The position numbers and the translations under genes are program-made. DNA of 51,290 nt from Wenzhouxiangellaceae bacterium (lineage in GTDB: Bacteria > Pseudomonadota > Gammaproteobacteria > Xanthomonadales > Wenzhouxiangellaceae). The stretch's first letter is position 1. Each line of letters begins with the position of its first letter. Shown in pieces: positions 43,586-51,290 of the stretch. Below the pieces are notes generated by a model. The model did not search any database, was not told where the DNA came from, and was given only the letters and a program-made list of their open reading frames with translations. The stretch is taken from contig JANQPN010000029.1 of NCBI GenBank assembly GCA_028289455.1, positions 1 through 51,290 of the forward strand, written 5' to 3'.

Positions 43586-44835
43586 CGATCAACCTCTCCA
43601 AACACAATATCCTGAGTACCGATAATTGCCGGCACATCACCCAGCATATGACCATTGATCATTTCGTTCATGGCCGACAGGTGGGCAAAACCCGGGGCAC
43701 GCAGATGCACCCGGAAAGGCTTGTTTGCGCCATCTGAAATCAGATAACAGCCAAACTCGCCCTTCGGCGCTTCCACCGCTGCATAGGTTTCGCCTTCGGG
43801 TACGCAAAAACCTTCAGTAAACAATTTGAAGTGGTGAATTGTGGCTTCCATATCGCTTTTCATTTCTTCACGCGACGGCGGCACAATTTTGAAGTTTTTG
43901 GGCATCACCGGACCCTGGTTGGCGCGCAGCCAGTTCACACACTGTTTAATGATTCTGTTGGACTGCCGCATTTCCTCCACCCGTACCAGGTAACGGTCGT
44001 AACAGTCACCGTTCAGGCCGACAACAATGTCAAAGTCCACATCTGCATATTTCGCATAGGGCTGGTGTTTGCGCAGGTCCCATTCCACGCCTGAACCACG
44101 CAACATAGGGCCGGTGAAACCCATCTGCAGCGCCCGCTCGGGACTGACAGCACCAATACCGACCGTCCGCTGCTTCCAGATTCGGTTGTCGGTCAGCAAT
44201 GTTTCATAGTCGTCGACCTTGCTGTCGAAATCAGCAGCAAACTGATCGATGAAATCCAGTAATGAACCTTCGCGCCATTCATTGCTGCGTTTCAAATCCT
44301 TACCTTTGCGCCAGCGGCTTTCAGCTATTTGCGGCATCACTTCCGGCAGATCACGATACACACCACCGGGCCGGTAGTAAGTGGCATGCATCCGTGCTCC
44401 ACTGACTGCTTCGTAGCAGTCCATCAGCTGCTCGCGCTCACGGAATGCATACAGGAATACCGTCATAGCGCCCAAATCCAGCGCATTGGCGCCGATCCAC
44501 ATCAAATGGTTGAGCAGCCGGGTAATTTCGTCAAATAAGGTCCGGATGTACTGAGCGCGCTCCGGCACTTCCACGCCCAGCAGGTTTTCTATGGCCCGCA
44601 CATAAGCATGCTCGTTGCACATCATGGAAACATAATCCAGCCGATCCATATAGCCGATCGACTGGTTGAACGGTTTTGACTCCGCCAGCTTTTCAGTGGC
44701 GCGGTGCAGCAAACCCACATGCGGGTCAGCGCGTACAACTGTTTCTCCATCCAGCTCCAGGATCAAGCGCAAAACACCGTGCGCAGCCGGATGCTGGGGC
44801 CCAAAGTTCATCGTATAGTTGCGGATTTCAGCCAT
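43582..44835 (-). CDS. nuoD: NADH-quinone oxidoreductase subunit D
   Basis: A 417-residue subunit related to [NiFe] hydrogenase large subunits that lines the quinone site with NuoB. Signatures are [14 protein letters not shown] at the N-terminus (with the quinone-site His), YLDYVS-type segment [18 protein letters not shown], and [13 protein letters not shown]. It starts 2 nt after nuoC; the two genes are separate, unlike the nuoCD fusion of enterobacteria. Confidence 0.97.
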   Translation of the reverse strand: MAEIRNYTMNFGPQHPAAHGVLRLILELDGETVVRADPHVGLLHRATEKLAESKPFNQSIGYMDRLDYVSMMCNEHAYVRAIENLLGVEVPERAQYIRTLFDEITRLLNHLMWIGANALDLGAMTVFLYAFREREQLMDCYEAVSGARMHATYYRPGGVYRDLPEVMPQIAESRWRKGKDLKRSNEWREGSLLDFIDQFAADFDSKVDDYETLLTDNRIWKQRTVGIGAVSPERALQMGFTGPMLRGSGVEWDLRKHQPYAKYADVDFDIVVGLNGDCYDRYLVRVEEMRQSNRIIKQCVNWLRANQGPVMPKNFKIVPPSREEMKSDMEATIHHFKLFTEGFCVPEGETYAAVEAPKGEFGCYLISDGANKPFRVHLRAPGFAHLSAMNEMINGHMLGDVPAIIGTQDIVFGEVDR

Positions 44836-44837
44836 AG

Positions 44838-45554
44838 TTATACGTCCTGCTCGGGGCCGCCTTCCAGATAGCGTGAATCACGCCGTACCACACGCGGCAC
44901 ATTAACCCGAGGTTCTATTTCCACCGGCTCATACACCACCCGCTGCTTGTCTTCCGCATAGCGCACAGTGACATTGCCGATCAGCGGAAAGTCCTTGCGG
45001 AACGGATGCCCGACGAACCCATAATCGGTCAGAATCCGGCGTAAATCAGGATGTCCTTCGAATACGATTCCGAATAAATCGAATGCCTCACGCTCGAACC
45101 AGTCGGCGGCATTCCAGATTTCCACCAGCGACGGCACCATCGGCATATTCTCACCCTCAGGGTGGGTACGCAGACGCAACCGGCGGTTATGCTTGATTGA
45201 CAGAATATGCAGCGTTACGCCAAATCGTCCGGCAAAGTCCTCAACTTCCGGGCGCTGCTGCCAATCGAACCGGCCCGGGCCAAATGCATCCACACCACGG
45301 CTGAAGCCCTGCGATGTCACCTGTTCCGTTTCCCACTCGTCATTGCCGTAGCTTAAATAATCCACACCGCATAAATCGGTCAGCTGCTCAAAATGCAGGC
45401 GTTCATCATCACGCAGTATTCGAGACACCGTTTGCCAGTAAGCTACCGGCACCAGCACGGTCAGCTCACCGTTAGGCGTGGTTTCCAGGTTGATCTCATA
45501 GTCAGCCAGAATCTCTTTCAGCAATTCTGAAAAGCTGTTAGGTAATTCAGTCAT
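44838..45554 (-). CDS. nuoC: NADH-quinone oxidoreductase subunit C
   Basis: A 238-residue peripheral-arm subunit with no cofactor. The family block near residue 160 reads [19 protein letters not shown], preceded by [12 protein letters not shown]. The C-terminal tail ([12 protein letters not shown]) is longer than in short homologues. It lies 15 nt after nuoB. Confidence 0.95.
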   Translation of the reverse strand: MTELPNSFSELLKEILADYEINLETTPNGELTVLVPVAYWQTVSRILRDDERLHFEQLTDLCGVDYLSYGNDEWETEQVTSQGFSRGVDAFGPGRFDWQQRPEVEDFAGRFGVTLHILSIKHNRRLRLRTHPEGENMPMVPSLVEIWNAADWFEREAFDLFGIVFEGHPDLRRILTDYGFVGHPFRKDFPLIGNVTVRYAEDKQRVVYEPVEIEPRVNVPRVVRRDSRYLEGGPEQDV

Positions 45555-45569
45555 TGATTTTGGCCCTGC

Positions 45570-46112
45570 TTAGCTGCGCGCAATGGTATTGGTGCGCCGG
45601 ATTTTTTTCTGCAGCTGAATAATTCCATACACCAGCGCTTCAGCAGTCGGTGGGCAACCGGGCACATAGACATCTACCGGCACCACCCGGTCGCAACCGC
45701 GGGTCACTGCATAGGAATAATGGTAATAACCACCACCGTTGGCACACGAGCCCATAGAAATCACCCATTTGGGATCAGGCATCTGATCATAAATTTTACG
45801 CAGCGCAGGTGCCATTTTATTCACCAGAGTACCAGCGACGATCATCACGTCAGACTGTCTTGGGCTGGGGCGAAATACCACACCGAAACGGTCCAGGTCG
45901 TAACGGGCCGCACCGGCATGCATCATTTCCACAGCACAACAGGCCAGGCCGAAAGTCACCGGCCACATGGACCCGGTTCTTGCCCAGTTAAACAACGCAT
46001 CGACCGTAGTTGTGGCAAACCCCCTGTTAAGGACCGGATTATCATCCGCACCGGGCCTCAGAATGTCGTCCAGCGCATTCATCGGCAATGCTTCATTAGG
46101 AGCTGTTACCAT
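45570..46112 (-). CDS. nuoB: NADH-quinone oxidoreductase subunit B
   Basis: This 180-residue subunit carries the terminal [4Fe-4S] cluster N2 that reduces quinone. The ligands are the tandem Cys in LACCAVEMM, the Cys in [11 protein letters not shown], and the Cys in [13 protein letters not shown] chose the ATG at 46112 because AAGGAG stands 7 nt upstream; another ATG seven codons earlier (46133) has no such site. The start overlaps the nuoA stop by 7 nt. Confidence 0.96.
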   Translation of the reverse strand: MVTAPNEALPMNALDDILRPGADDNPVLNRGFATTTVDALFNWARTGSMWPVTFGLACCAVEMMHAGAARYDLDRFGVVFRPSPRQSDVMIVAGTLVNKMAPALRKIYDQMPDPKWVISMGSCANGGGYYHYSYAVTRGCDRVVPVDVYVPGCPPTAEALVYGIIQLQKKIRRTNTIARS

Positions 46113-46459
46113 TCCAGCGCTCCTTTTTTCCATTCATAAACAAACCCGACCACCAGGATGGCTAGAAACACCATCATCGACCAGAAGCCAACCCAGCCAA
46201 CCGATTCCAGTACGACTGCCCAGGGAAACAGAAAAGCGATTTCCAGATCAAAAATAATGAACAGAATGGCTACCAGATAGTAACGCACATCGAACTTCAT
46301 TCGGGCATCTTCGAAAGCTTCAAAGCCGCATTCATAAGGAGAGGCTTTTTCATCACCCGGCCGGCGTGGCCCCAGTACCGAGCCCACCACAACCAGTACC
46401 GCGCCTAAGGCAACTGAAATACCCAGAAATAATAGAATTGGAAAATAATCCGCTAGCAC
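46106..46459 (-). CDS. nuoA: NADH-quinone oxidoreductase subunit A
   Basis: A 117-residue membrane subunit with three helices. The [20 protein letters not shown] loop between helices 1 and 2 contains the conserved Cys of the family, and [12 protein letters not shown] holds conserved acidic residues of helix 2. The start codon is GTG, with GGAG 8 nt upstream. It is first gene of the nuo operon, 68 nt after tRNA-Leu. A TTGACT/TAGAGT pair at about 46500-46474 (minus) has only 15-nt spacing, so the promoter is uncertain. Confidence 0.95.
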   Translation of the reverse strand: MLADYFPILLFLGISVALGAVLVVVGSVLGPRRPGDEKASPYECGFEAFEDARMKFDVRYYLVAILFIIFDLEIAFLFPWAVVLESVGWVGFWSMMVFLAILVVGFVYEWKKGALEW

Positions 46460-46527
46460 TTAATCATCTCCATTTACTCTACGTCCTGGGTATCCCAGTC
46501 AAGAGTTTGTCTGTTGTCTACCTAATC

Positions 46528-46612
46528 TGGTGCCGAAGGCCGGACTCGAACCGGCACGGCTTGCGCCACTGCCCCCTCAAGACAGCGTGTCTACCAATTC
46601 CACCACTTCGGC
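46528..46612 (-). tRNA. tRNA-Leu (GAG)
   Basis: An 85-nt class II tRNA with a long variable arm, anticodon GAG (46578-46576), TTCGAGT T-loop and encoded CCA. It closely resembles E. coli leuU and lies between secG and nuoA, an arrangement known in several gammaproteobacteria. It is probably transcribed with secG or from readthrough into nuo. Confidence 0.95.
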
Positions 46613-46638
46613 CAGATTCTATTACTCGATTACAGATG

Positions 46639-46658
46639 CGATAACGGCTCAGTTATCG
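46639..46658 (-). other. Hairpin spanning the secG stop codon
   Basis: CGATAAC and GTTATCG form a perfect 7-bp stem with a 6-nt loop that contains the secG TGA stop. There is no T run, so it is not an intrinsic terminator. It may mark an mRNA 3' end or a processing site before tRNA-Leu. Confidence 0.35.
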
Positions 46659-47131
46659 TCTTCTTCAACAGCCGGCGGCAGATCATCTGAAGTTGTATCA
46701 GACACTGCTTCAGGCAGGTCAGATGCTGACTCGACAGCCTGACCGGTAGCCGCTGCGGACTGCTGAGCACTATCCGGCAGATCGCTGCTGCCGCTATCGG
46801 GAATTTCCAGAGTCAGCGGTGCATCCGGATCAAAAGCCGCATCCGCATCCGGTGTAACCGGTGCGCTGATCTGCAACCCTTCAGGCTGATCCAGCCCCAC
46901 ACCACGGGAAATCATCACCGCCATCGCAAGGGAAATGCCAAATACGCAAAAGGCCAGAAAAGCGGTGGCTCTGGTTAAAAATGTGCTGGCGCCGCGCGCT
47001 CCAAAGACAGTGCCGGATGCGCCTGCACCAAATGCTGCGCCGGCGGTTGCACCTTGACCTCGTTGCAATAAAATCAAAGCAATCATGGCAATAGCCATCA
47101 GCACCAGAATAATTGTCAGTACAGTTAACAT
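46649..47131 (-). CDS. secG: Preprotein translocase subunit SecG with long acidic tail
   Basis: A 160-residue accessory subunit of the SecYEG channel. The canonical part (about residues 1-75) has two membrane helices around LLQRGQGATAGAAFGAGASGTVFGARGA-type sequence. The C-terminal 80 residues are Asp/Glu/Ser/Ala-rich and low in complexity, longer than usual for SecG (about 110 residues). It starts 23 nt after tpiA and is followed by tRNA-Leu, the standard order in this group. Confidence 0.93.
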   Translation of the reverse strand: MLTVLTIILVLMAIAMIALILLQRGQGATAGAAFGAGASGTVFGARGASTFLTRATAFLAFCVFGISLAMAVMISRGVGLDQPEGLQISAPVTPDADAAFDPDAPLTLEIPDSGSSDLPDSAQQSAAATGQAVESASDLPEAVSDTTSDDLPPAVEEDDN

Positions 47132-47154
47132 AAGTAATTCGTTGCGGCGCTTAA

Positions 47155-47919
47155 TTACAGCGCTTTACATATGGAGATAAAGTCTGTTGCCTTCAGCGCT
47201 GCGCCGCCGATCAGGCCACCATCGATATCTTCCTGGTTAAATAATTCCGCGGCATTGTCAGGTTTGACACTACCGCCATAAAGAATGCGCAGACAACTGG
47301 CTATTTTAGCATCCATATCAGCAATTGTCCGCCTAATAAATGCATGAACTTCCTGAGCCTGTTCCGGACTGGCGGTCCTGCCGGTGCCAATGGCCCATAC
47401 CGGCTCGTAAGCAACCACTGCATCGGCAAATGCAGCAACTCCTGCCTGAGTAATCGCCGCCTCCAGCTGACGCCCGATAACCGCTTCAGTAATACCGTCT
47501 TCGCGCTGCTCCAGGGTTTCCCCAAGGCATAAAACCGGCTGCAATCCGGCCCGCTGCGCGACCACAAATTTATCCGCTACCTGCTGATCGGATTCACCGA
47601 ACAACGCACGACGCTCGGAATGTCCGACCAGCACATAATGACAGCCGGTTTCTGCCAGCATGCCGGCAGAAACCTCTCCGGTGTAGGCGCCTTCATCGTA
47701 AAGGCTGACATTTTGCGCGCCTAACCTCACCCGCTCGCCCAGACCGCTGCTGTCCATCAGTTCCTGTACCTGGCCAAGAAATGGATAAGGCGGCATAACC
47801 GCAATTTCGGTGGCATCGATTTCAGCAGCTGCATCCAGAATGCTGTCCATCAGGCCACGTACCATTGTGCGGTTGCCGTTCAGCTTCCAGTTTCCAGCCA
47901 CCAGTGGTTGTCTGCTCAT
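47155..47919 (-). CDS. tpiA: Triosephosphate isomerase
   Basis: A 254-residue TIM-barrel enzyme interconverting dihydroxyacetone phosphate and glyceraldehyde 3-phosphate in glycolysis and gluconeogenesis. The catalytic residues are visible: Lys in AGNWKLNG, His in LVGHSERR, and Glu in VAYEPVWAIGTG. The phosphate-binding end is ILYGGSVKPDNA. I chose the ATG at 47919 (MSRQPLVAG), with GGGAG 7 nt upstream, over a TTG two codons earlier. Confidence 0.97.
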   Translation of the reverse strand: MSRQPLVAGNWKLNGNRTMVRGLMDSILDAAAEIDATEIAVMPPYPFLGQVQELMDSSGLGERVRLGAQNVSLYDEGAYTGEVSAGMLAETGCHYVLVGHSERRALFGESDQQVADKFVVAQRAGLQPVLCLGETLEQREDGITEAVIGRQLEAAITQAGVAAFADAVVAYEPVWAIGTGRTASPEQAQEVHAFIRRTIADMDAKIASCLRILYGGSVKPDNAAELFNQEDIDGGLIGGAALKATDFISICKAL

Positions 47920-48011
47920 GCACAAGCTCCCATGTTGATGATTCGCAGGTCGGGCGCGGTAGAATAATCCCCTGACGTGAAACTGACAAGTAAAACAATG
48001 AGATTAAGCCT

Positions 48012-48836
48012 GTGAATATTGCTGCAGACAAGACCCCAAAATGGGCGCTGGTAACCGGCGCATCGGCCGGCATTGGCGCTGAGTTTGCCCGCCAGCTGGC
48101 CGCCGGCGGATTTAACGTAGTGCTGACCGCCCGGCGCCAGGAACGACTGGAACAACTGGCCGGCGAACTGCAACAGCAGTATGCGGTGGAGACTTTGATC
48201 ATTGCAGCTGACCTGGCGCAACCGCCGGCAATCAAAACAATTACCGATCAACTGGCAGCCAACCACATTACCATCCATACCCTGGTCAACAATGCTGGCT
48301 ACGGCGTCACCGGACACCTGAACCAGTCGGACTGGCAGACCCACCAGGACTTTATGCAAGTCATGGTCATGGCAGTCATTCATCTGTGCTACGCACTGCT
48401 GCCGGCCATGCAGCAGGCCGGCAGCGGACACATTATCAATGTGGCTTCACTGGCCGGTCTGGTCCCGGCACCGGCCAGTCACACGCTGTATGCCGCCAGC
48501 AAGGCATTTCTGATCAAGATGTCGGAGGCTCTGGCGCTGGAAAACGAAGATAAAGGTATCAGGGTCCAGGCATTATGCCCGGGTTTTACCTACAGCGAGT
48601 TTCACGATGTTGTCGGCCTGCGGGAACAGGTTTCGCAAATGCCGAACTATATGTGGATGACTGCCGAAGCCGTGGTGCGTGAATCACTGCAGGAACTGGA
48701 CAGAAACAAACCACGCACGGTGATGATCAATGGACGGGTGAATCGCTTTATCAATAGACTGGCCAACTGGTTGCCGCAGAAGACGGCAATTAACATGGTC
48801 AGAAAGCGGGGCAAAGAGTTTCGGGCAGAGAAATAG
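48012..48836 (+). CDS. Short-chain dehydrogenase/reductase
   Basis: A 274-residue classical SDR starting at GTG. The cofactor motif is TGASAGIG near residue 16, and the NNAG motif is in VNNAGYGVTG. The catalytic set is Ser in NVASLAG with Tyr and Lys in YAASKAF. ARRQER after the second strand suggests NADPH preference. It resembles the DltE/YdfG-like oxidoreductases of unknown substrate. It is divergent from tpiA and convergent with the DUF2845 gene. Confidence 0.88.
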   Translation: MNIAADKTPKWALVTGASAGIGAEFARQLAAGGFNVVLTARRQERLEQLAGELQQQYAVETLIIAADLAQPPAIKTITDQLAANHITIHTLVNNAGYGVTGHLNQSDWQTHQDFMQVMVMAVIHLCYALLPAMQQAGSGHIINVASLAGLVPAPASHTLYAASKAFLIKMSEALALENEDKGIRVQALCPGFTYSEFHDVVGLREQVSQMPNYMWMTAEAVVRESLQELDRNKPRTVMINGRVNRFINRLANWLPQKTAINMVRKRGKEFRAEK

Positions 48837-48883
48837 GACACTCCTCCTGCGAGAAGACCCGTATCGAACAAGTGGCGTTATTT

Positions 48884-49459
48884 TCAGCGCCGCAGCTTGT
48901 TAATCCGCTGCAGCCGCCCATCCCTGAAGATCAACTCACGATCACTGGCGCGGCGCCCAAAGCTGTATATCCAGCGGGTCTCATCAACAATGAAACCCGG
49001 ATTACCGGCAAAATAGGGAGAGTGATACAGAAATGGCGTGCTCTGATAGGCGTAGTCCGGTGAACCGCATTTGGCAAACACCTCGCCGATGCTGTTACCG
49101 GCATTGGCCAGGTCCTGAGCTGAGCAGCGGCGGCTGCCGGGCGTATAACTGACCCCGTGTTCCAGTTCTTCGACCCGCTCCAGATAACCATTGCGGAACA
49201 CCAGGCGGCGTATCAACTTACGTGATCCGAAGTTAAGCAGCCATGCTTCATAACCACCGTGCAGATGCACATAACCATAGGGATCCGCATAGTTCCAGCG
49301 CTCAATAAAAAACGGTTCCGGACATACCTGTGCGACCTGATAACTCAAATCTCCCGGTTTAACCAAATGCCGCCCACAGTACAGCGAGGCCATTGCGTCC
49401 AGTGAGTATAGTGTCAGTATCAGGGCAAAAACCAGTCTGTTCAGGCGAGGTCCTATCAT
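48884..49459 (-). CDS. DUF2845 domain protein, exported
   Basis: A 191-residue protein with a signal peptide (residues 1-24, cleavage near AMA-S). Two halves carry similar Cys-containing blocks (CGRHLVKPGD with VCPEP, and CSAQDLANAGNSI with KCGSPD), the pattern of DUF2845 proteins. These blocks suggest two disulfide-linked units in the periplasm. The function is unknown. It lies 80 nt downstream of pmbA on the same strand. Confidence 0.8.
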   Translation of the reverse strand: MIGPRLNRLVFALILTLYSLDAMASLYCGRHLVKPGDLSYQVAQVCPEPFFIERWNYADPYGYVHLHGGYEAWLLNFGSRKLIRRLVFRNGYLERVEELEHGVSYTPGSRRCSAQDLANAGNSIGEVFAKCGSPDYAYQSTPFLYHSPYFAGNPGFIVDETRWIYSFGRRASDRELIFRDGRLQRINKLRR

Positions 49460-49539
49460 TGGTTCAGTGTAGCCGATTAATGTTAATAAGACCTGAATTC
49501 GTGCAGCCGGGCTGAGCGCAGCTGCCTATCCGATAAACA

Positions 49540-50916
49540 TCAACTGCCGGCGATGGTCATCGGCGACAACAGCCAGCTGGGTGATTGGACATTTTTGCGG
49601 GTATCCAGGTCATTGCCAACCGCCACAATTCCGGTAAACATATCGCGCAGGTTTCCGGCAATAGTCACTTCCTCAACCGGTTGAACGATCTGACCGTTTT
49701 CCACCCAAAAACCAGTAGCGCCACGTGAATAATCACCGGTAACAGTATTCACGCCCTGCCCCATTAGATCAGTCACGATCAAGCCGGTGCCCATTTCCGC
49801 CACTAGCTCATCAAATCCGGCAGCGCCAGGCTGCAACTGCAGGTTGCGCACGCCTCCGGCATTGCCGGTAGACGGCAAACCCAGCCGCCGCGCAGCATAG
49901 GTACTAAGCACATAGCGGTCCAATACCCCATTGCTGACCAGTGCATTGTTCAATCCAGTAGTCATGCCGTCATTGTCAAAACTTGAACTGTTTACGCCAC
50001 AGTGCTGGTGCGGATTTTCGCTGATATTGATAAATTCAGGGAAAACCGACTGGCCGACTTTATCCAGCAGGAATGATGCTTTGCGGAAAATAGCTCCGCC
50101 GGCAACCGCACTCAATAAATGCTCAAGCAACCCGACGGCCGCTTCAGCTCTAAATAAAACCGGTGCTTGAGTGGTTTTCACAGGGCTGGCACCCAATCTC
50201 CGCAGGGCCCGCTGGGCAGCTTCCCGGCCAGATGCCTGCGGATCCTGGAGAGCGGTAAAGCACCGCCGACTATCCCATGCATAATCACCCTGCATGGCAT
50301 CAGGCCTGTCTTTTTCCGCCGCCACCAGCATCACCCCCTGGTAATAACTGGTGCCCCGCTGACTACCGATAAATCCGTGGCTGTTACCGTAAACACCCAT
50401 CGCCTGGCTGCTGGTAACAGTCGCACCTTCCGAATTAACGATACGGGAATCGCTATCCCGACCCGCCTGCTCAATATCCAGTGCGCGCTCTATCAGCGCA
50501 TCTGCAGTCAACGCTTCCGGATGCCACATATCCAGTTCATGGAAAACTGTTGCCATTTGTTCCGGATCAGCCAGCCCCGCTGCCGGATCAGCTTCAGTAT
50601 GCGTAGCAATGGCCCAGGCCTGTGCCACTGCATCACGAATACTGTCCGGGCGGATATCACCACAGCTGGCGCTGCCCCGGCGTTGACCGTTATACAGCGT
50701 AACCGACATAGTGCGGTCGCGATGGTGCTCCACCGTTTCCACCTCGCCCATTCTGACTGCCAGCGATAAACCCTGCTGTGCGGACACCCCGGCTTCCGCT
50801 GACTGTGCTCCAAGACTGGCGGCGTGCTCCAATGCCATGCCTATGGCATCGCTTAATTCGGCCGCATCGAAACCAGCGGTTGATTCAGTACTGTCGGCAA
50901 GAGATTGATTAGACAT
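49540..50916 (-). CDS. pmbA: Metalloprotease PmbA/TldE
   Basis: A 458-residue member of the PmbA/TldD family. In E. coli PmbA (TldE) forms a heterodimeric protease with TldD, acting on microcin B17 precursor and CcdA. Conserved segments include VRMGEVETVEHHRDRTMSVTLY-like start, TGDYSRGATGFWVENG near residue 405 and VEEVTIAGNLRDM. As in other PmbA proteins the HExxxH metal site of TldD is not seen. It is divergent from darP, as in E. coli. Confidence 0.95.
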   Translation of the reverse strand: MSNQSLADSTESTAGFDAAELSDAIGMALEHAASLGAQSAEAGVSAQQGLSLAVRMGEVETVEHHRDRTMSVTLYNGQRRGSASCGDIRPDSIRDAVAQAWAIATHTEADPAAGLADPEQMATVFHELDMWHPEALTADALIERALDIEQAGRDSDSRIVNSEGATVTSSQAMGVYGNSHGFIGSQRGTSYYQGVMLVAAEKDRPDAMQGDYAWDSRRCFTALQDPQASGREAAQRALRRLGASPVKTTQAPVLFRAEAAVGLLEHLLSAVAGGAIFRKASFLLDKVGQSVFPEFINISENPHQHCGVNSSSFDNDGMTTGLNNALVSNGVLDRYVLSTYAARRLGLPSTGNAGGVRNLQLQPGAAGFDELVAEMGTGLIVTDLMGQGVNTVTGDYSRGATGFWVENGQIVQPVEEVTIAGNLRDMFTGIVAVGNDLDTRKNVQSPSWLLSPMTIAGS

Positions 50917-50950
50917 ATTTCATTACACCAATAAGACGTACAATATTGTG

Positions 50951-51290
50951 ATGAACGAGATTCCCGATCCACATGATAAAACCCTCAGCAAAACCCAGCG
51001 CAAACTGGCTTCTCAAGCCCTGCAGAAGTTAGGTATGGAAATTGCCGGGCTGCCCGATACCGTATTCAACGCACTGTCAATCGAACCCGGTCTGCGCCGA
51101 GAGCTTGAGCAGCTGCGCAAAATGACCAGCCACGGTGCCCGTAAACGGCAAATGCTGTTCGTCGGGAAACTGCTGCGCCACACCGACCCGGAACCGTTAT
51201 TCAATGCCCTGGACCAATATCGGCAGCAGGGCCGCGAACAAACCGCGCGCCAGCACCGGGTGGAACAATGGCGTGAGGTTTTACTGCAGC
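50951..51290 (+). CDS. darP: Ribosome-associated protein DarP/YjgA (5' part)
   Basis: About 113 N-terminal residues are present; the gene runs off the right edge. The segment KRKLASQALQKLG-like SKTQRKLASQALQKLGMEIA and MTSHGARKRQMLFVGKLLR are characteristic of YjgA, now named DarP, a factor in 50S subunit assembly. The ATG has no clear Shine-Dalgarno. The divergent pairing with pmbA matches E. coli. Confidence 0.92.
   Translation, partial: MNEIPDPHDKTLSKTQRKLASQALQKLGMEIAGLPDTVFNALSIEPGLRRELEQLRKMTSHGARKRQMLFVGKLLRHTDPEPLFNALDQYRQQGREQTARQHRVEQWREVLLQ

Noticed and set aside
46113..46133. Seven-codon longer start of nuoB
   Set aside because: No Shine-Dalgarno precedes it, whereas the inner ATG has AAGGAG at good spacing.
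1..51290. CRISPR arrays, insertion sequences or prophage genes
   Set aside because: No spaced direct repeats, transposase, integrase or phage structural protein was recognised on reading both strands.

Overview
The window looks like chromosomal DNA of a free-living, aerobically respiring gammaproteobacterium of middling GC. The evidence is the collinear block tpiA-secG-tRNA-Leu(GAG)-nuoA to nuoN, the rimP-nusA pair, a divergent pmbA/darP pair, and a Zur-linked ZrgA-type zinc locus. I cannot name the genus. No insertion sequence, phage gene, integrase or CRISPR array was seen.

Layout. Positions 1-2.8 kb (minus strand) hold the 5' part of nusA, rimP and the RNA ligase gene rtcB. Intrinsic-terminator hairpins lie just upstream of both rimP and rtcB, and the rtcB one follows a structured segment. 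Positions 3.2-15 kb are a mosaic of small accessory genes: a VOC protein, a DkgB-like reductase behind a prolyl-oligopeptidase lipoprotein, a GIY-YIG-like protein, an XRE/DUF2975 pair divergent from a CPBP protease, a peroxiredoxin, a sterol-desaturase-like hydroxylase with a divergent TetR regulator, a DUF418 protein and a secreted alpha/beta hydrolase. Positions 14.5-18.7 kb form a zinc-homeostasis island: zur, a MerC-like membrane protein and a ZrgA-ATPase-FtsX permease-DUF3299 operon. Two almost identical 17-bp palindromes that fit Zur boxes lie in its two divergent promoter regions. A DAO-family oxidase and the initiator tRNA follow.

Positions 20.6-31.2 kb carry the most unusual content: eight tightly packed minus-strand genes for a multihaem redox module. 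In transcription order these are a five-haem cytochrome, an outer-membrane beta-barrel, a membrane-anchored FAD/NAD/2Fe-2S reductase, a four-haem c554-like cytochrome, a cyclic-nucleotide-binding/4x[4Fe-4S] protein, a b-type membrane cytochrome, a ten-haem cytochrome with a duplicated cysteine-rich cytoplasmic head, and a small membrane protein. Together they could carry electrons between NAD(P)H or the quinone pool and the periplasm or outer membrane. The donor, the acceptor and the direction are unknown.

Positions 31.5-47.9 kb hold a small monooxygenase-like protein, the full 14-gene complex I operon with nuoC and nuoD separate, tRNA-Leu, secG and tpiA. Positions 48.0 kb to the end hold an SDR, a DUF2845 protein, pmbA and the start of darP. 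Along the minus strand the order secG, tRNA-Leu(GAG), initiator tRNA, rimP, nusA is the same as in E. coli (secG-leuU-metY-rimP-nusA), but about 30 kb of accessory DNA separates nuoN from rimP. All assignments come from reading the sequence; no database search was run.
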